This document shows positions 1 to 8,330 of a stretch of DNA of 13,604 nt, piece after piece. Each line of letters opens with the position of its first letter. The stretch's first letter is position 1. The notes beneath the pieces were generated by a model. It had not been told where the DNA came from and made no database searches. It worked only from the letters and a program-made list of their open reading frames with translations. The position numbers and the translations under genes are program-made. Source of the DNA: Alteromonadaceae bacterium (lineage in GTDB: Bacteria > Pseudomonadota > Gammaproteobacteria > Pseudomonadales > Oleiphilaceae); NCBI GenBank assembly GCA_013393545.1, contig JABXHG010000198.1:1-13604 (forward strand). The letters run 5' to 3'.

Positions 1-175
1 ATAAGTTCAAATCTCATAAATATTATATAATAAAATTAATAATAATATTATTATAATTAAATACAGTTTTTAAATAAAGAAAATTAAATATAAAAATATA
101 AAAATAATTTATTAAATAAAATAAAAAACTGGTACCTTAACTAACCATACATACATTCACAATAAAGAAAAAATT
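1..175. other. AT-rich foreign block at contig end
   Basis: This stretch is roughly 11% G+C by hand count, made mostly of short A and T runs, while everything after base 189 is typical GC-rich bacterial coding sequence. I see no open reading frame, RNA gene or bacterial promoter layout in it. It ends at an Illumina adapter remnant, so it was most likely joined to the bacterial DNA during library preparation or assembly and is not its natural neighbour. The composition would fit organelle DNA or an AT-rich eukaryote or symbiont, but the source cannot be told from the sequence. Confidence 0.8.
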
Positions 176-188
176 GCTCTTCCGATCT
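176..188 (+). other. Illumina TruSeq adapter remnant
   Basis: The 13 bases GCTCTTCCGATCT are identical to the 3' end shared by the Illumina TruSeq read 1 and read 2 adapters, ending in the T used for TA ligation. The orientation is the one expected if the library insert starts at base 189. The match sits exactly at the boundary between AT-rich sequence and GC-rich coding sequence, which makes a chance match unlikely. Confidence 0.93.
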
Positions 189-751
189 CCAACAACGCCA
201 GTAACGGCATTGAGCCGAGCTTCTCGCACCACTACGCGCGCAACATCATTCGCGAAGGTCGCAAGACCAAGGAAAAAGTGGACGTGTTCAGCTTCGAGCT
301 GCTGGCCTACCGGCACCTGGTGAACGCAGCAGCCATGCCGTTCTCCGAAGACGAAGACAAAAAACTGCCGGCCTACTTCACCACGACGGATGACGTTTCT
401 CCCGCGCAGCACGTAGACATCCAGGCCGCGGCCCAGAAGTGGGTGGATTCCTCCATTTCCAAGACCGCCAACGTGCCCACTGAATTCCCCTACCCGGACT
501 TCAAGGGCATCTATCTGTACGCTTACGACAAGGGCCTGAAGGGCTGCACCACCTTCCGCTTTAATCCGGAAGCCTTCCAGGGCGTACTGGTGAAAGAGAA
601 AGACCTTGAAAACACACTGTACGAGTTCACACTGGATGATGGCAGCAAAGTGACCCTGCGGGGCAACGAAGAGGTGGAGTATGACGGCGAAGTTCACAAC
701 GCCGCCAACCTGTTCGATGCGCTCAAAGAAGGCACCTACGGCAAGTACTGA
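189..751 (+). CDS. nrdJ: Class II ribonucleotide reductase large part, 3' fragment
   Basis: This is the C-terminal end (about 186 codons, reading from 191) of the adenosylcobalamin-dependent ribonucleoside-diphosphate reductase, which makes deoxyribonucleotides with or without oxygen. The open frame runs straight up to the adapter remnant, so the gene is cut there artificially. A GTG at 278 would be a false start. The first residues include the pattern SNGIEPSF-HHY-RN-IREG, typical of the end of the NrdJ barrel. They are followed by F-ELLAYR, and by TEFPY-DFK-IYLYAYDKGLKGCTTFR near the C-terminus. The protein stops without the terminal cysteine tail found in single-chain NrdJ. That tail is on the next gene, so this is the NrdJa half of a split enzyme as known from Pseudomonas. 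The two genes are 29 bp apart on the same strand and surely cotranscribed. The missing N-terminal part would carry the catalytic and allosteric sites. Confidence 0.9.
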
Positions 752-780
752 TCCGGGAACCGACAGACAGGAATACAACC

Positions 781-1479
781 ATGACAGTAAAAATCAGCAA
801 CAAAATCGTCGGCTACCGCGTAAAGAAAGCCGAAGACGAAACCCCGACAGAAAAGCAGGCCCCCGTGCATGCGGATACCAAGCCGGTGGAGATGAACGAG
901 AACATCGAACGGCCGGACTTTCTGCTGGGTACCACCTACAAGATCAAGCCGCCGGTGGCCGAGCATGCGATGTACATCACCATCAACGACATCCTGCTGA
1001 ACGAGGACACCGACCACGAGAGCCGGCAGCCTTATGAAGTGTTCATCAATTCCAAATCGATGGAGCATTTCCAGTGGGTGATCGCCCTTACCCGGGTTAT
1101 CTCCGCCGTGTTCCGCAAGGGTGGCGATGTGACTTTCCTGGTGGAAGAGTTGCGAAGCGTGTACGACCCGAACGGTGGCTATTTCAAGAAAGGCGGTGTG
1201 TTCATGCCTTCGCTGGTTGCTGAAATCGGCGCCGTGATCGAGAAGCACCTGAAGGCCATCGGCCTGCTGGAAAGCGAGGAAATGAGCGAGACCACCAAGC
1301 GCATCCTCGCCGAAAAACGCGCCGAGTTCGAGGCCAGCCAGACCTCAGCCACCAACGACGACACGGGCGCCGATTACCCGCCCAACGCCACCATGTGCGG
1401 CAAATGCAGCACCAAGGCGGTGATCGTGATGGATGGCTGCGCTACCTGCCTGGCCTGTGGTGACAGCAAGTGCGGTTAA
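781..1479 (+). CDS. nrdJ: Class II ribonucleotide reductase small part (NrdJb, TSCPD domain)
   Basis: This 232-residue protein is the C-terminal partner of the split class II ribonucleotide reductase (NrdJb in Pseudomonas). Residues about 45-165 form the TSCPD-type domain (YKIKPPVAEHAMYITIND, then EVFINSKSMEHFQWVIALTRVISAVFR as two separate blocks). The tail has six cysteines: C206-x2-C209, C220-x2-C223, C226 and C231. The C226-x4-C231 spacing equals the CX4C pair that, in class II enzymes such as that of Lactobacillus leichmannii, re-reduces the active site. The other four cysteines could hold a metal, which is inference. Between them lies a charged linker, about 165-205. The start at 781 has an AGGA ribosome site at 769-772 with 8 nt spacing, so this is a genuinely initiated gene and not a frameshifted remainder. 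A strong hairpin terminator follows. Confidence 0.9.
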   Translation: MTVKISNKIVGYRVKKAEDETPTEKQAPVHADTKPVEMNENIERPDFLLGTTYKIKPPVAEHAMYITINDILLNEDTDHESRQPYEVFINSKSMEHFQWVIALTRVISAVFRKGGDVTFLVEELRSVYDPNGGYFKKGGVFMPSLVAEIGAVIEKHLKAIGLLESEEMSETTKRILAEKRAEFEASQTSATNDDTGADYPPNATMCGKCSTKAVIVMDGCATCLACGDSKCG

Positions 1480-1507
1480 ACGAAACACGCTGAATCACCG
1501 TACAAGC

Positions 1508-1542
1508 AAAGGCCCGGCGGCATAGTGCTCCCGGGCCTTTTT
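1508..1542 (+). terminator. Intrinsic terminator after nrdJ
   Basis: A perfect 10-bp inverted repeat (AAAGGCCCGG at 1508-1517, CCGGGCCTTT at 1531-1540) with a 13-nt loop ends in a run of five T at 1538-1542. It lies 28 bp after the NrdJb stop codon and closes the nrdJ operon. On the minus strand the hairpin is followed by only three T, so it may be a weak stop for readthrough from the efflux operon. Confidence 0.9.
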
Positions 1543-1598
1543 CATGCCAACTGCACCTTACACCCAATAAGCAACCCTCCACTCAAGGCTGATCTGTC

Positions 1599-1931
1599 AT
1601 GCAAAGCTGGCTGTTTCTGGCGCTGGCCATTATCGCCGAGGTGGTCGGCACCTCCGCGCTGAAATCGTCCGAAGGCTTTACCCGCCTGGGCCCGACGACC
1701 GTGGTTGTCATCGGTTATGTGGTGGCTTTTTATTTCCTTGCCCTGGCCATCAAGGTAATTCCAGTAGGCATTGCCTATGCGGTATGGGCCGGCCTCGGCA
1801 TTGTATTGATTTCACTGATCGGGTGGCTGGTCTTCCAGCAGAAACTCGATGCTCCGGCCGTCCTTGGCATGGGGTTGATCCTGTCAGGCGTTCTGGTGAT
1901 CAACCTGTTTTCCGGATCCGCCAGCCATTAA
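1599..1931 (+). CDS. emrE: EmrE-type small multidrug resistance transporter
   Basis: This 110-residue, four-helix inner-membrane protein is of the small multidrug resistance family, the same length as E. coli EmrE. The family works as dimers that exchange protons for lipophilic cations such as quaternary ammonium compounds. Key residues sit at EmrE numbering: E14 in helix 1 (the proton and substrate site), Y40, Y60, W63 and G97 (in G90-MGLILSG97-V). Approximate helices are residues 4-21, 33-50, 58-77 and 85-105. The start ATG has AAGG at 1585-1588, ten bases upstream. It has its own space after the nrdJ terminator. Its last 48 bp overlap, tail to tail, the 3' end of the RND permease on the other strand. 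Substrate range is not visible from sequence; the SugE/Gdx guanidinium branch is less likely given the EmrE-like residues. Confidence 0.92.
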   Translation: MQSWLFLALAIIAEVVGTSALKSSEGFTRLGPTTVVVIGYVVAFYFLALAIKVIPVGIAYAVWAGLGIVLISLIGWLVFQQKLDAPAVLGMGLILSGVLVINLFSGSASH

Positions 1932-4900
1932 ACGCCGCACGCTCTGTTTCAGGTCTTCCAGCACCAGATACAGGCAGGGCACCAAAAACAGAATCAGGGC
2001 CGTCGCGAAGACAATCCCGAAGCCTAGCGAGACCGCCATGGGAATCAGGTAGATCGCCTGCAACGAGGTTTCGGTGATGATTGGAGCCAACCCGCCAAAG
2101 GTGGTTAGCGTAGTCAGGGCGATGGGACGGAAGCGCCTCAAGCCAGCTTCATAGATAGCCTGTGCCGCACCTAGCCGCTCACGCTGCCGGTTGGCATAAG
2201 TAATCATGATCAGTGAATCGTTCACCACTACCCCGGACAGCGCCACAATCCCCATGATACTGACCAGCGAGAGTTCCATGCCCAGTATCATATGGCCGAT
2301 GATGGCGCCCACGGCACCAAACGGAATGGCCAGCATGACCACCAGCGGTTGCAGATAACTGCCGAAGGCGACGGCCAGAAGCGCAAAGATGACCCCCATG
2401 GCCAGACCAAAGCCACCCCAGAGCGCGCCGGTAGATTCACGCATGTCGGCCTGGCTACCCTGGAAACTCCAGGTCAGGCCGGGGAAATCGGCCCGCAGTT
2501 GCGGCAGCAGGTCTTCCTGAATCACGCTTAACACCTGGCCGGTGGCGGCCTTCGGTTCCACATCCGTGCCCACGGTAATCACCCGCCGGCCATCACGCCG
2601 ATCAATCGAGCGGAAGGATTCGGCAATGGACACATCCGCCACTTCCATCAACGGCACCTCGGTTCCATCACTGGTACGAACCACAAAGTTGTCGAGGTGG
2701 TAGAGGTCCTGGCGCTCGCGCTCCGGCAGGCGCACCCGGATCTCGTTTTCATTGATGCCCCGGAGCTGGCGCAGGGCAACCGCGCCGTAAAAAGCGTCTC
2801 GCAACTGCTGTCCGACTTCCGCGCCGGTCAGGCCCAGTGCTCGTCCCTGGTCGTTCAGGGTAATGTCGAACTGAGGTTTGCCGGCGGTGTAACTGTCATT
2901 CACATTACGGGTTTCGCCAATTTGCTCCAACTCTTCAAAAAAGCGTTCGCTGGCCCGGGCCAGGGTCTCGATATCGGTATGGCTCAAATCCACGCTGATG
3001 TCGTCGCGCCAGCTACCCGGGCCCTGTTCAGCCGAAATGGTGATTTCGTCCACGCCCTTGAAATCACTGAGCTGGTTGCGCCACAGATCAACAATTTCGC
3101 TGACCGCCATGTCACGCTCCTGCTCCGGACGCAGTACCAGTTCAATGTCCACGTAATTCTCGCCGCGCACATTGGTCTTGATGCCCTCGGCGTTGCGGCC
3201 CAGATCGTGCTCCTCGAACAGCCGTTCGGTGTCGCGGGTAATGGCCATGGCCAGCTCACCGGCCCGGGTGGCGGTGGTGCCCACCGGCAGGCGCACATTG
3301 GCTTCGATTTCATCGGCCGGCGATTCCGGCATCATGATCATGCCCATGTGGGCACTGGTGGCGTAAGCGCCACAAACCACCATGATGGTCAGCGCTGCTG
3401 TCAAAGTGACATAACGGAAACGCAGAGACAGATCCAGCAGCGGCCGGTAGCCCCTGTCGATGACCGCTTCAAAACCACGGGAGAAAACCCGCTGTACCGC
3501 GTGCATGGCCCGGCCATACACCGTTACGCTGCCACGGCCGCTGTGGGCCAGGTGTGCCGGCAAAATGAACAGGGCTTCAATCAGGGAAATCGCCAGCACC
3601 AGAATCACCACCACACCCAACGGCCACCAGAACTTGCCGGTGGTGCCGGGGATAAACAGCAACGGCAGAAACGCCACGATGTTGGTCAGAATGCTGAAGG
3701 TCACCGGGCCGGCGATATCCTGAGCGCCCTTGATGGCAGCCTGCATGAAAGTCATGCCCTGTTCCCGGTATTCGTAGATGTTCTCGCCCACCACAATGGC
3801 GTCATCCACCACGATCCCGAGCACCATCAAAAACCCGAACATGGAGATCATGTTGATGCTCACGTCCATCACCGGCAGAAAGAACACACTGCCCACGAAC
3901 GAGATGGTCATGCCCATCATGATCCAGAACGCCAGACGGTACTCCAGGAACAGGCTGAGAATCACCAGCACAATGACCATCGCCATCACACCGTTTTCCA
4001 GCAGCATGTTCATGCGATCTTCAAAGTGCTCCGCGCGGTTGCTGTCGATGCGCAGGTTGACCGTTTCCGGCAGAGTCCCATCCAGTTCGACCATCACTTT
4101 TTCGACCGACTCGGCAATAGCCAGTGGCGACTGGTCACCGGTGCGGAAGATTTCGATTTCCACCGACGGCTGGCCGTTGAAGCGGGAGTGGAAACCTTCT
4201 TCCTCAAAACCGTCGCGAACACTGGCGATATCGCCCAGGGTGACCGCTCCACCGGAAGCGGCATTGACGATGACGATCGACTCGAAGGCCTCTGCCCATT
4301 GTTTGCGCTCTTTCAGGCGTAGCAGAATGTCGCCATTGGCGGTTTCCATGGATCCAGCCGGAATGTCCTGGCTGGATTGCTCTATACGGTTGGCGACCTG
4401 TGAAAGCGTCAGCTTGAATTCACGCAGGGTGTCCCGGGAAATTTCCACACTGGTCAGGTAGGCAGGAACATCGTTGATCTCGGCCTGGGTAATGTTGGGC
4501 TCCGCCAGCAACCGGTTACGCACCTGTTCACCGAGCTGACGCAGGGTCCAGGTATCGACATCACCGTATAGCACCAGCTCCAATACGTCCCGGGTTGGTG
4601 TAATCAGCCGGACTTGCGGCTCTTCCGCCTGTTCCGGAAAGGTGCGAACCCGGTCCACGGCCTGCTCAATATCCTGCAGCGCCTGCATGCGGTTGGTGCC
4701 CGGCACCAGCTCCAGCTGAATAGAGCCGGAACCTTCCCGGGCCGTGGAGCTCATTTCTTCGATACTTTGAATGCCCTGTACGGCTTCCTCCACCGGCAGA
4801 AGAATGCCCTGCTCGACTTCCGAAGGCGAAGCGCCCGGGTAGGTGACACTGACCTGGACAATGTCCAGCGAGAACTCGGGGAACACCTCTTTTTGCACCT

Positions 4901-5021
4901 GCGAGGCCATCCAAAGGCCCCCGGCCAGCAGCAGGATCATCATCAGGTTGGCGGCCACCGAGTTACGGGCCATCCATTCGATGGGGCCAACCCAGCCTCG
5001 GCGTTTGGAGGAATCGGTCAT
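1884..5021 (-). CDS. RND efflux pump inner-membrane permease
   Basis: A 1045-residue proton-driven transporter of the AcrB/HAE-1 superfamily, the motor of a tripartite pump. The layout is duplicated: helix 1 at about 22-40, a large periplasmic loop, helices 2-6 between about 343 and 487, a second loop from about 555, and the last helices from about 867 to 1020. The acidic pair D406-D407 in helix 4 ([12 protein letters not shown]) matches AcrB D407/D408, which carry protons. In helix 10 the motif is [10 protein letters not shown]934-D935 stand where AcrB has K940-N941, as in several RND subfamilies outside the classical drug pumps. Length is normal for the family. The start ATG (5019-5021) overlaps the adaptor stop by 4 bases, which implies coupled translation. 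The 3' end overlaps the emrE-like gene by 48 bp. The substrate is unknown; biocides, detergents, bile-salt-like compounds or lipids are all possible. Confidence 0.93.
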   Translation of the reverse strand: MTDSSKRRGWVGPIEWMARNSVAANLMMILLLAGGLWMASQVQKEVFPEFSLDIVQVSVTYPGASPSEVEQGILLPVEEAVQGIQSIEEMSSTAREGSGSIQLELVPGTNRMQALQDIEQAVDRVRTFPEQAEEPQVRLITPTRDVLELVLYGDVDTWTLRQLGEQVRNRLLAEPNITQAEINDVPAYLTSVEISRDTLREFKLTLSQVANRIEQSSQDIPAGSMETANGDILLRLKERKQWAEAFESIVIVNAASGGAVTLGDIASVRDGFEEEGFHSRFNGQPSVEIEIFRTGDQSPLAIAESVEKVMVELDGTLPETVNLRIDSNRAEHFEDRMNMLLENGVMAMVIVLVILSLFLEYRLAFWIMMGMTISFVGSVFFLPVMDVSINMISMFGFLMVLGIVVDDAIVVGENIYEYREQGMTFMQAAIKGAQDIAGPVTFSILTNIVAFLPLLFIPGTTGKFWWPLGVVVILVLAISLIEALFILPAHLAHSGRGSVTVYGRAMHAVQRVFSRGFEAVIDRGYRPLLDLSLRFRYVTLTAALTIMVVCGAYATSAHMGMIMMPESPADEIEANVRLPVGTTATRAGELAMAITRDTERLFEEHDLGRNAEGIKTNVRGENYVDIELVLRPEQERDMAVSEIVDLWRNQLSDFKGVDEITISAEQGPGSWRDDISVDLSHTDIETLARASERFFEELEQIGETRNVNDSYTAGKPQFDITLNDQGRALGLTGAEVGQQLRDAFYGAVALRQLRGINENEIRVRLPERERQDLYHLDNFVVRTSDGTEVPLMEVADVSIAESFRSIDRRDGRRVITVGTDVEPKAATGQVLSVIQEDLLPQLRADFPGLTWSFQGSQADMRESTGALWGGFGLAMGVIFALLAVAFGSYLQPLVVMLAIPFGAVGAIIGHMILGMELSLVSIMGIVALSGVVVNDSLIMITYANRQRERLGAAQAIYEAGLRRFRPIALTTLTTFGGLAPIITETSLQAIYLIPMAVSLGFGIVFATALILFLVPCLYLVLEDLKQSVRRLMAGGSGKQVDHQNA

Positions 5022-6232
5022 TGGCTGTCATCCTCCAGACGCAAGCGCGCGCCTTTGACCACGGATGAGAGATTGTTGGTGATCACCTGATCACCGTCCT
5101 CAAGACCGCTTTCAACGTAAGCCCAGTGTTGATCCTGAAACGCCAGTTCAACCTGCCGGATGGCCAGTTCGCGATCTTCCATCACCCAAACCGTGTTTTC
5201 CCTGCGCACCAGATCACGGTCAAGGCGAATCACGTTGTCCAGCGGCCGAGCCTGGATTTCGGCGGTCAGGAAGCTGCCAAGGATCAGCGGTGGCTGGCCT
5301 TTTGCCTCGGCCAGAGCCAGCGGATCGTCCACCGTAATCAGCACCCGCGCCATGCGGGCATTGTCGTCCAACTCTCCCACCAGTTGCGCCAGGCGGCCCT
5401 GGCGTGTCTGGTTTTCAGGCCACACGTTATCATGGTGCAGGGTTACCGCGGCTCCGGAGGTCCCGGGGCCGGGGCCAAAATCGATCCACTGCAGGCTGGC
5501 CATGGGCACCGTCGCTTCCAGCCAGTATCGATCGGTGGCCACTAGACGGCCAAGGCTGGTACCGGCGCTCACCTCCGAGCCCTCGGTCACATCCCGGGAC
5601 AACACCTGAGCCGGAAACGGGGCACGCACCCGGGTTCGGGACAGATCCAGCTCCGCTTTACGAACAGCGGCCCGGGCGGCGGCGACTCTCGCTCGGGCCT
5701 GCTGCAACTGCGGCTCGCGCAGAATCAGGGCCTGATTCTCCACCGGGATGCTTTCGCCAAGCAGTTCAAATTCCTGGCGGGCAACCGCCTGCTGGCCTTT
5801 TTCCAGCTCCAGGTCCGCCTGCGCCTGTTGGAGTTCGCTGCGGCTCTGCGCCAGGGCAATGTCATAATCCGCCGGATCCAGACGCAACAGCTCCGCGCCC
5901 TCCGACACCCGGCGGCCCGGCGTAAAATTTTCCGATTGCGCCATGACCTGACCGGAAACGCGGGCACTCAGGTTCACCTCGCGCGCCGGAATCACGCGCC
6001 CCATCGCTTTGATCACCGGACGATACTCGCCTTTGCTTACGGTTTTCACATCCACCAGCATCGCAGTATCCCGGGCTGCATCCTTGCGGGTAGCGGTGGG
6101 CTCAGTCTTGAAGATCAGCCAAATCAGGGCAACGCCGGCCACCACAATCAGCACACTGACAAAAGCAGTTTTCAGCGGGCCTGCCCGGCCCCGTTCCGGC
6201 CTTGCCGCAGTTTCATCGATGGGATGACTCAT
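5018..6232 (-). CDS. RND efflux periplasmic adaptor subunit
   Basis: A 404-residue membrane fusion protein of the HlyD/AcrA type that links the RND permease to the outer-membrane channel. A cytoplasmic N-terminus with many Arg and Pro residues is followed by one membrane helix at about 22-41. No lipobox is seen, so it is probably anchored by this helix. Residues about 85-120 and 200-232 are the two halves of the lipoyl-like domain ([11 protein letters not shown] and [19 protein letters not shown]). Between them lies a Gln- and Ala-rich helical hairpin at about 125-198, the part that meets the TolC-like partner. Beta-barrel and membrane-proximal parts make up the rest. It overlaps its neighbours by 4 bases (ATGA) on both sides, so the three pump genes form one translationally coupled operon. 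Confidence 0.92.
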   Translation of the reverse strand: MSHPIDETAARPERGRAGPLKTAFVSVLIVVAGVALIWLIFKTEPTATRKDAARDTAMLVDVKTVSKGEYRPVIKAMGRVIPAREVNLSARVSGQVMAQSENFTPGRRVSEGAELLRLDPADYDIALAQSRSELQQAQADLELEKGQQAVARQEFELLGESIPVENQALILREPQLQQARARVAAARAAVRKAELDLSRTRVRAPFPAQVLSRDVTEGSEVSAGTSLGRLVATDRYWLEATVPMASLQWIDFGPGPGTSGAAVTLHHDNVWPENQTRQGRLAQLVGELDDNARMARVLITVDDPLALAEAKGQPPLILGSFLTAEIQARPLDNVIRLDRDLVRRENTVWVMEDRELAIRQVELAFQDQHWAYVESGLEDGDQVITNNLSSVVKGARLRLEDDSQ

Positions 6233-7641
6233 GCCTGGTCCTTTTCGCTTCGTTGGGTCGGGGTTGAAGACTCCGGTGCTGGCGGCTTAATCGGGCCAGC
6301 AAGTGCTCGGTACAGGGCTACGCGATAGTTCAACAGCTGCCGGCGCGCGGTCAGCCGGGTTCTTTGTAAATCCTGCTGATCCCTGAGCGCCCCCAGAACG
6401 TCGGTGTAGCTGACAGCGCCATTCAGGTAGCGCCGTCGTAATTGCTGGTAGCTGGCATCAGAAAGCTCTATTTGCCGCTCCAGACTGGTCAGCCGTTCCT
6501 GCAGTTGGCGCTCGCGGGCGAGCGCATCTTCCACTTCCTGAATGGCAACCAGCACGGCCTGCCGGTAATCCTGCACACGCTCCTGCAAACCGGCCTCGGC
6601 ACTGGTGACCGCCGCCCGGCGCTCACCGCCATCAATCACCGGCAACAGCAGATTGCCAGCCAGCGTTACCAGCCAATCGTCAAACAGCTCACTGGCATTG
6701 GCTGCCTCATCGCTCACCGAGGCTTCCAGCGACAACCGGGGAAAACGATTACTGATCGCTGCTGCCAGATCGCGGTCAGCCGCCTGAACCAGACGCCAGG
6801 CCTGCTGGACATCCGGCCGACGCTGAACAAGCTCACCCGGCACACCAGTATCCGGCAACGGAGGGAGTTCCGGCAGCATCTCTTTGCCCGGTAACGAGTC
6901 ACGGATTGGTGCCCGACCGAGCAAGACCGTCAGCTGGTTTTGCAGCACTGAGATATCGCCGGCCAGGTTGGTCAGTTGCTCCTCCGACGAGGACACCAGC
7001 TGGCGTTGACGCAGTACATCGGCAGCACCCGCCTGGCCGGCCGAGAAACTTGTTTCAATCACCGTCAGCAGGTTTCGGTTTACCGCCAATTGCTGTTCTG
7101 CCAAGGCCCGCTGCGCCTGCTGTTCCACCAGTTCGAACCAATAGCTCGCGATTTCACCAGACAACGAGATAGCGGCCGCCTCATAGTCCGCCTCGCTGGC
7201 CAGCGCCCGCAAACTCTCGGCCTGGGACAAGGATTGCACCCGTCCCCATAAATCAACCTCGTAACTGGCGCTTAATCCAGCACTGAAACGGTCGGTACCG
7301 GAGCTTTCGGATTCGCGACGGTCGGCGCCGAGGTTGGCGTCAAGGGTGGGAAACAAACCAGCCGCTTGCCGATCCGCCGCCGCCCGGGCCTGCAACAGGC
7401 GCTGGTAGCTGGCTTTCAGGCTCAGGTTGCCTTCCAGCGCCTGTGTGATCAGGCGGTTCAGCTCAGCATCATCGAACGCGCGCCACCACTGGTTTGGCGG
7501 CTGCAAGCTGCCAGAGCGGGAAAAGGCTGACGCAAGTTCAGGTGTGTTCTCTGTAATGCGGGGTTGGCTCGAGCAGCCGGTAATAAGTACGGCCAGTAAC
7601 AGTACACAAACAGGCCTGGGCTTCGGAGCGTGTCTGAACAT
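6229..7641 (-). CDS. Outer-membrane efflux channel lipoprotein (TolC/OprM/NodT type)
   Basis: A 470-residue outer-membrane factor, first gene of the efflux operon. The signal peptide ends in a lipobox L-I-T-G-C with the lipid-bearing cysteine at residue 23, as in OprM. The mature part shows the two-fold OEP repeat: NQWWRAFDDAELNRLI near the N-terminus, long Gln- and Ala-rich helices, LSASYEVDLWGRV at about 128-140, RRPDVQQA near the middle, and the C-terminal AVSYTDVL and YRVALYRAL(A)G segments typical of the NodT subfamily. The ATG at 7639-7641 has a GGGA ribosome site a few bases upstream. No regulator gene lies beside the operon, which is divergent from the BamE-like lipoprotein gene. The order channel-adaptor-permease is less usual than adaptor-permease-channel. 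Confidence 0.92.
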   Translation of the reverse strand: MFRHAPKPRPVCVLLLAVLITGCSSQPRITENTPELASAFSRSGSLQPPNQWWRAFDDAELNRLITQALEGNLSLKASYQRLLQARAAADRQAAGLFPTLDANLGADRRESESSGTDRFSAGLSASYEVDLWGRVQSLSQAESLRALASEADYEAAAISLSGEIASYWFELVEQQAQRALAEQQLAVNRNLLTVIETSFSAGQAGAADVLRQRQLVSSSEEQLTNLAGDISVLQNQLTVLLGRAPIRDSLPGKEMLPELPPLPDTGVPGELVQRRPDVQQAWRLVQAADRDLAAAISNRFPRLSLEASVSDEAANASELFDDWLVTLAGNLLLPVIDGGERRAAVTSAEAGLQERVQDYRQAVLVAIQEVEDALARERQLQERLTSLERQIELSDASYQQLRRRYLNGAVSYTDVLGALRDQQDLQRTRLTARRQLLNYRVALYRALAGPIKPPAPESSTPTQRSEKDQA

Positions 7642-7676
7642 GGAATTCCCGTTCCGGGTTGAATCAAGGATTTGTC

Positions 7677-7704
7677 ATTCTGCACCCGCAGCATTGGTTT
7701 TCAA
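7677..7704 (-). promoter_or_regulatory. Candidate promoter of the efflux operon
   Basis: On the minus strand a -35-like TTGAAA (7699-7704) is separated by 16 bp from a -10-like CAGAAT (7677-7682), which puts a start site about 30 bp before the channel gene ATG. The -35 matches sigma-70 at five of six bases, the -10 at four of six. The same intergenic region also has a 9-base direct repeat, CATGATGTT, at 7724-7732 and 7806-7814, of unknown meaning. This is a pattern match only. Confidence 0.35.
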
Positions 7705-7875
7705 GCGCATGGCGGCGTCTTTACATGATGTTTGCACACCAGCCAGACACACAGTTCCTACGATAATTTTTGTCTGCTGGCCTTCCGATATACCTGCAAG
7801 TTCGGCATGATGTTACGGCGTTTTAATCAATGAATGCGCAAAGACCACTCAATAACTCTCAGGGAGAAAGGATTA

Positions 7876-8250
7876 ATGAAGAAAGCATTTTCGCCATTGA
7901 TGGCCATTGTGTTCAGTGCAGTTCTCGCAGGTTGCGCCAGTTCCGGCGGTCAGGCGCCGGACGGTGGCATCATTGGCGACATTCCCGACGACAGCAAGTT
8001 TGCCAAAGTTGACATCGGCATGCCGCAAGCTCAGGTTTATGATTTGATCGGTCCGCCCACCGACACAAAAGCCTACATTACCGGCAAGAGTTTTATTCCG
8101 TTCTACTACGGTAGCGATGCCGCACGCACCGAAGCCATTTACAAGGACGAAGGCCGCATCACCTTTACCGGTGGCACCGGCTTTGGCGCGCAGGCCTTCA
8201 AGGTTTATCGTATTACCTACGACCCGACCGAAGACGGCTATAACAACTGA
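7876..8250 (+). CDS. BamE/SmpA-like small lipoprotein
   Basis: A 124-residue predicted lipoprotein. Starting from the ATG at 7876, a classic signal peptide (MKKAFSP then a hydrophobic run) ends in the lipobox L-A-G-C, with Cys at residue 20. The AGGGAGAAAGGA purine stretch at 7861-7872 is a strong ribosome site for this ATG. A longer version from 7834 would bury the signal peptide behind 14 charged residues and is rejected. The mature part contains D-IGMPQAQVYDLIGPPTD, which resembles the BamE/OmlA pattern GM-x-QV-x-LG-P, with an alternating beta pattern after it. BamE itself is part of the outer-membrane protein assembly machine. This is a relative, and I would not call it BamE. The gene stands alone, with a terminator 34 bp after its stop. 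Confidence 0.8.
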   Translation: MKKAFSPLMAIVFSAVLAGCASSGGQAPDGGIIGDIPDDSKFAKVDIGMPQAQVYDLIGPPTDTKAYITGKSFIPFYYGSDAARTEAIYKDEGRITFTGGTGFGAQAFKVYRITYDPTEDGYNN

Positions 8251-8284
8251 TTATCGTCAGGTTACATGGCGCACTATCAGTGAG

Positions 8285-8308
8285 AGGGCCGCAATAGCGG
8301 CCCTTTTT
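8285..8308 (+). terminator. Intrinsic terminator after the lipoprotein gene
   Basis: A perfect 8-bp stem AGGGCCGC (8285-8292) and GCGGCCCT (8297-8304) with loop AATA is followed by a run of five T (8304-8308). It ends transcription of the BamE-like lipoprotein gene and separates it from the methyltransferase gene that begins 22 bp later. Confidence 0.92.
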
Positions 8309-8330
8309 GTTGGCCGATCTTTGATCACCC

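Noticed and set aside
1..175. AT-rich block as a replication origin, phase-variable region or horizontally acquired island
   Set aside because: It ends exactly at a sequencing adapter, which explains the jump in composition without biology.
189..278. GTG at 278 as the start of a separate small gene
   Set aside because: The frame is open and conserved as NrdJ upstream to the adapter remnant, so this is the inside of a cut gene.
137..778. 213-codon open frame on the minus strand over nrdJ and the adapter junction
   Set aside because: It spans the artificial junction into the AT-rich block and is antisense to a clear ribonucleotide reductase.
2697..4322. 541-codon open frame on the + strand opposite the RND permease
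   Set aside because: The product is full of His, Gln and Arg in random order with no family pattern, and it lies wholly inside a well-conserved permease gene. It is an antisense shadow.
7834..7875. Longer start for the BamE-like lipoprotein
   Set aside because: It would put 14 charged or polar residues before the signal peptide, and the strong ribosome site at 7861-7872 serves the ATG at 7876.
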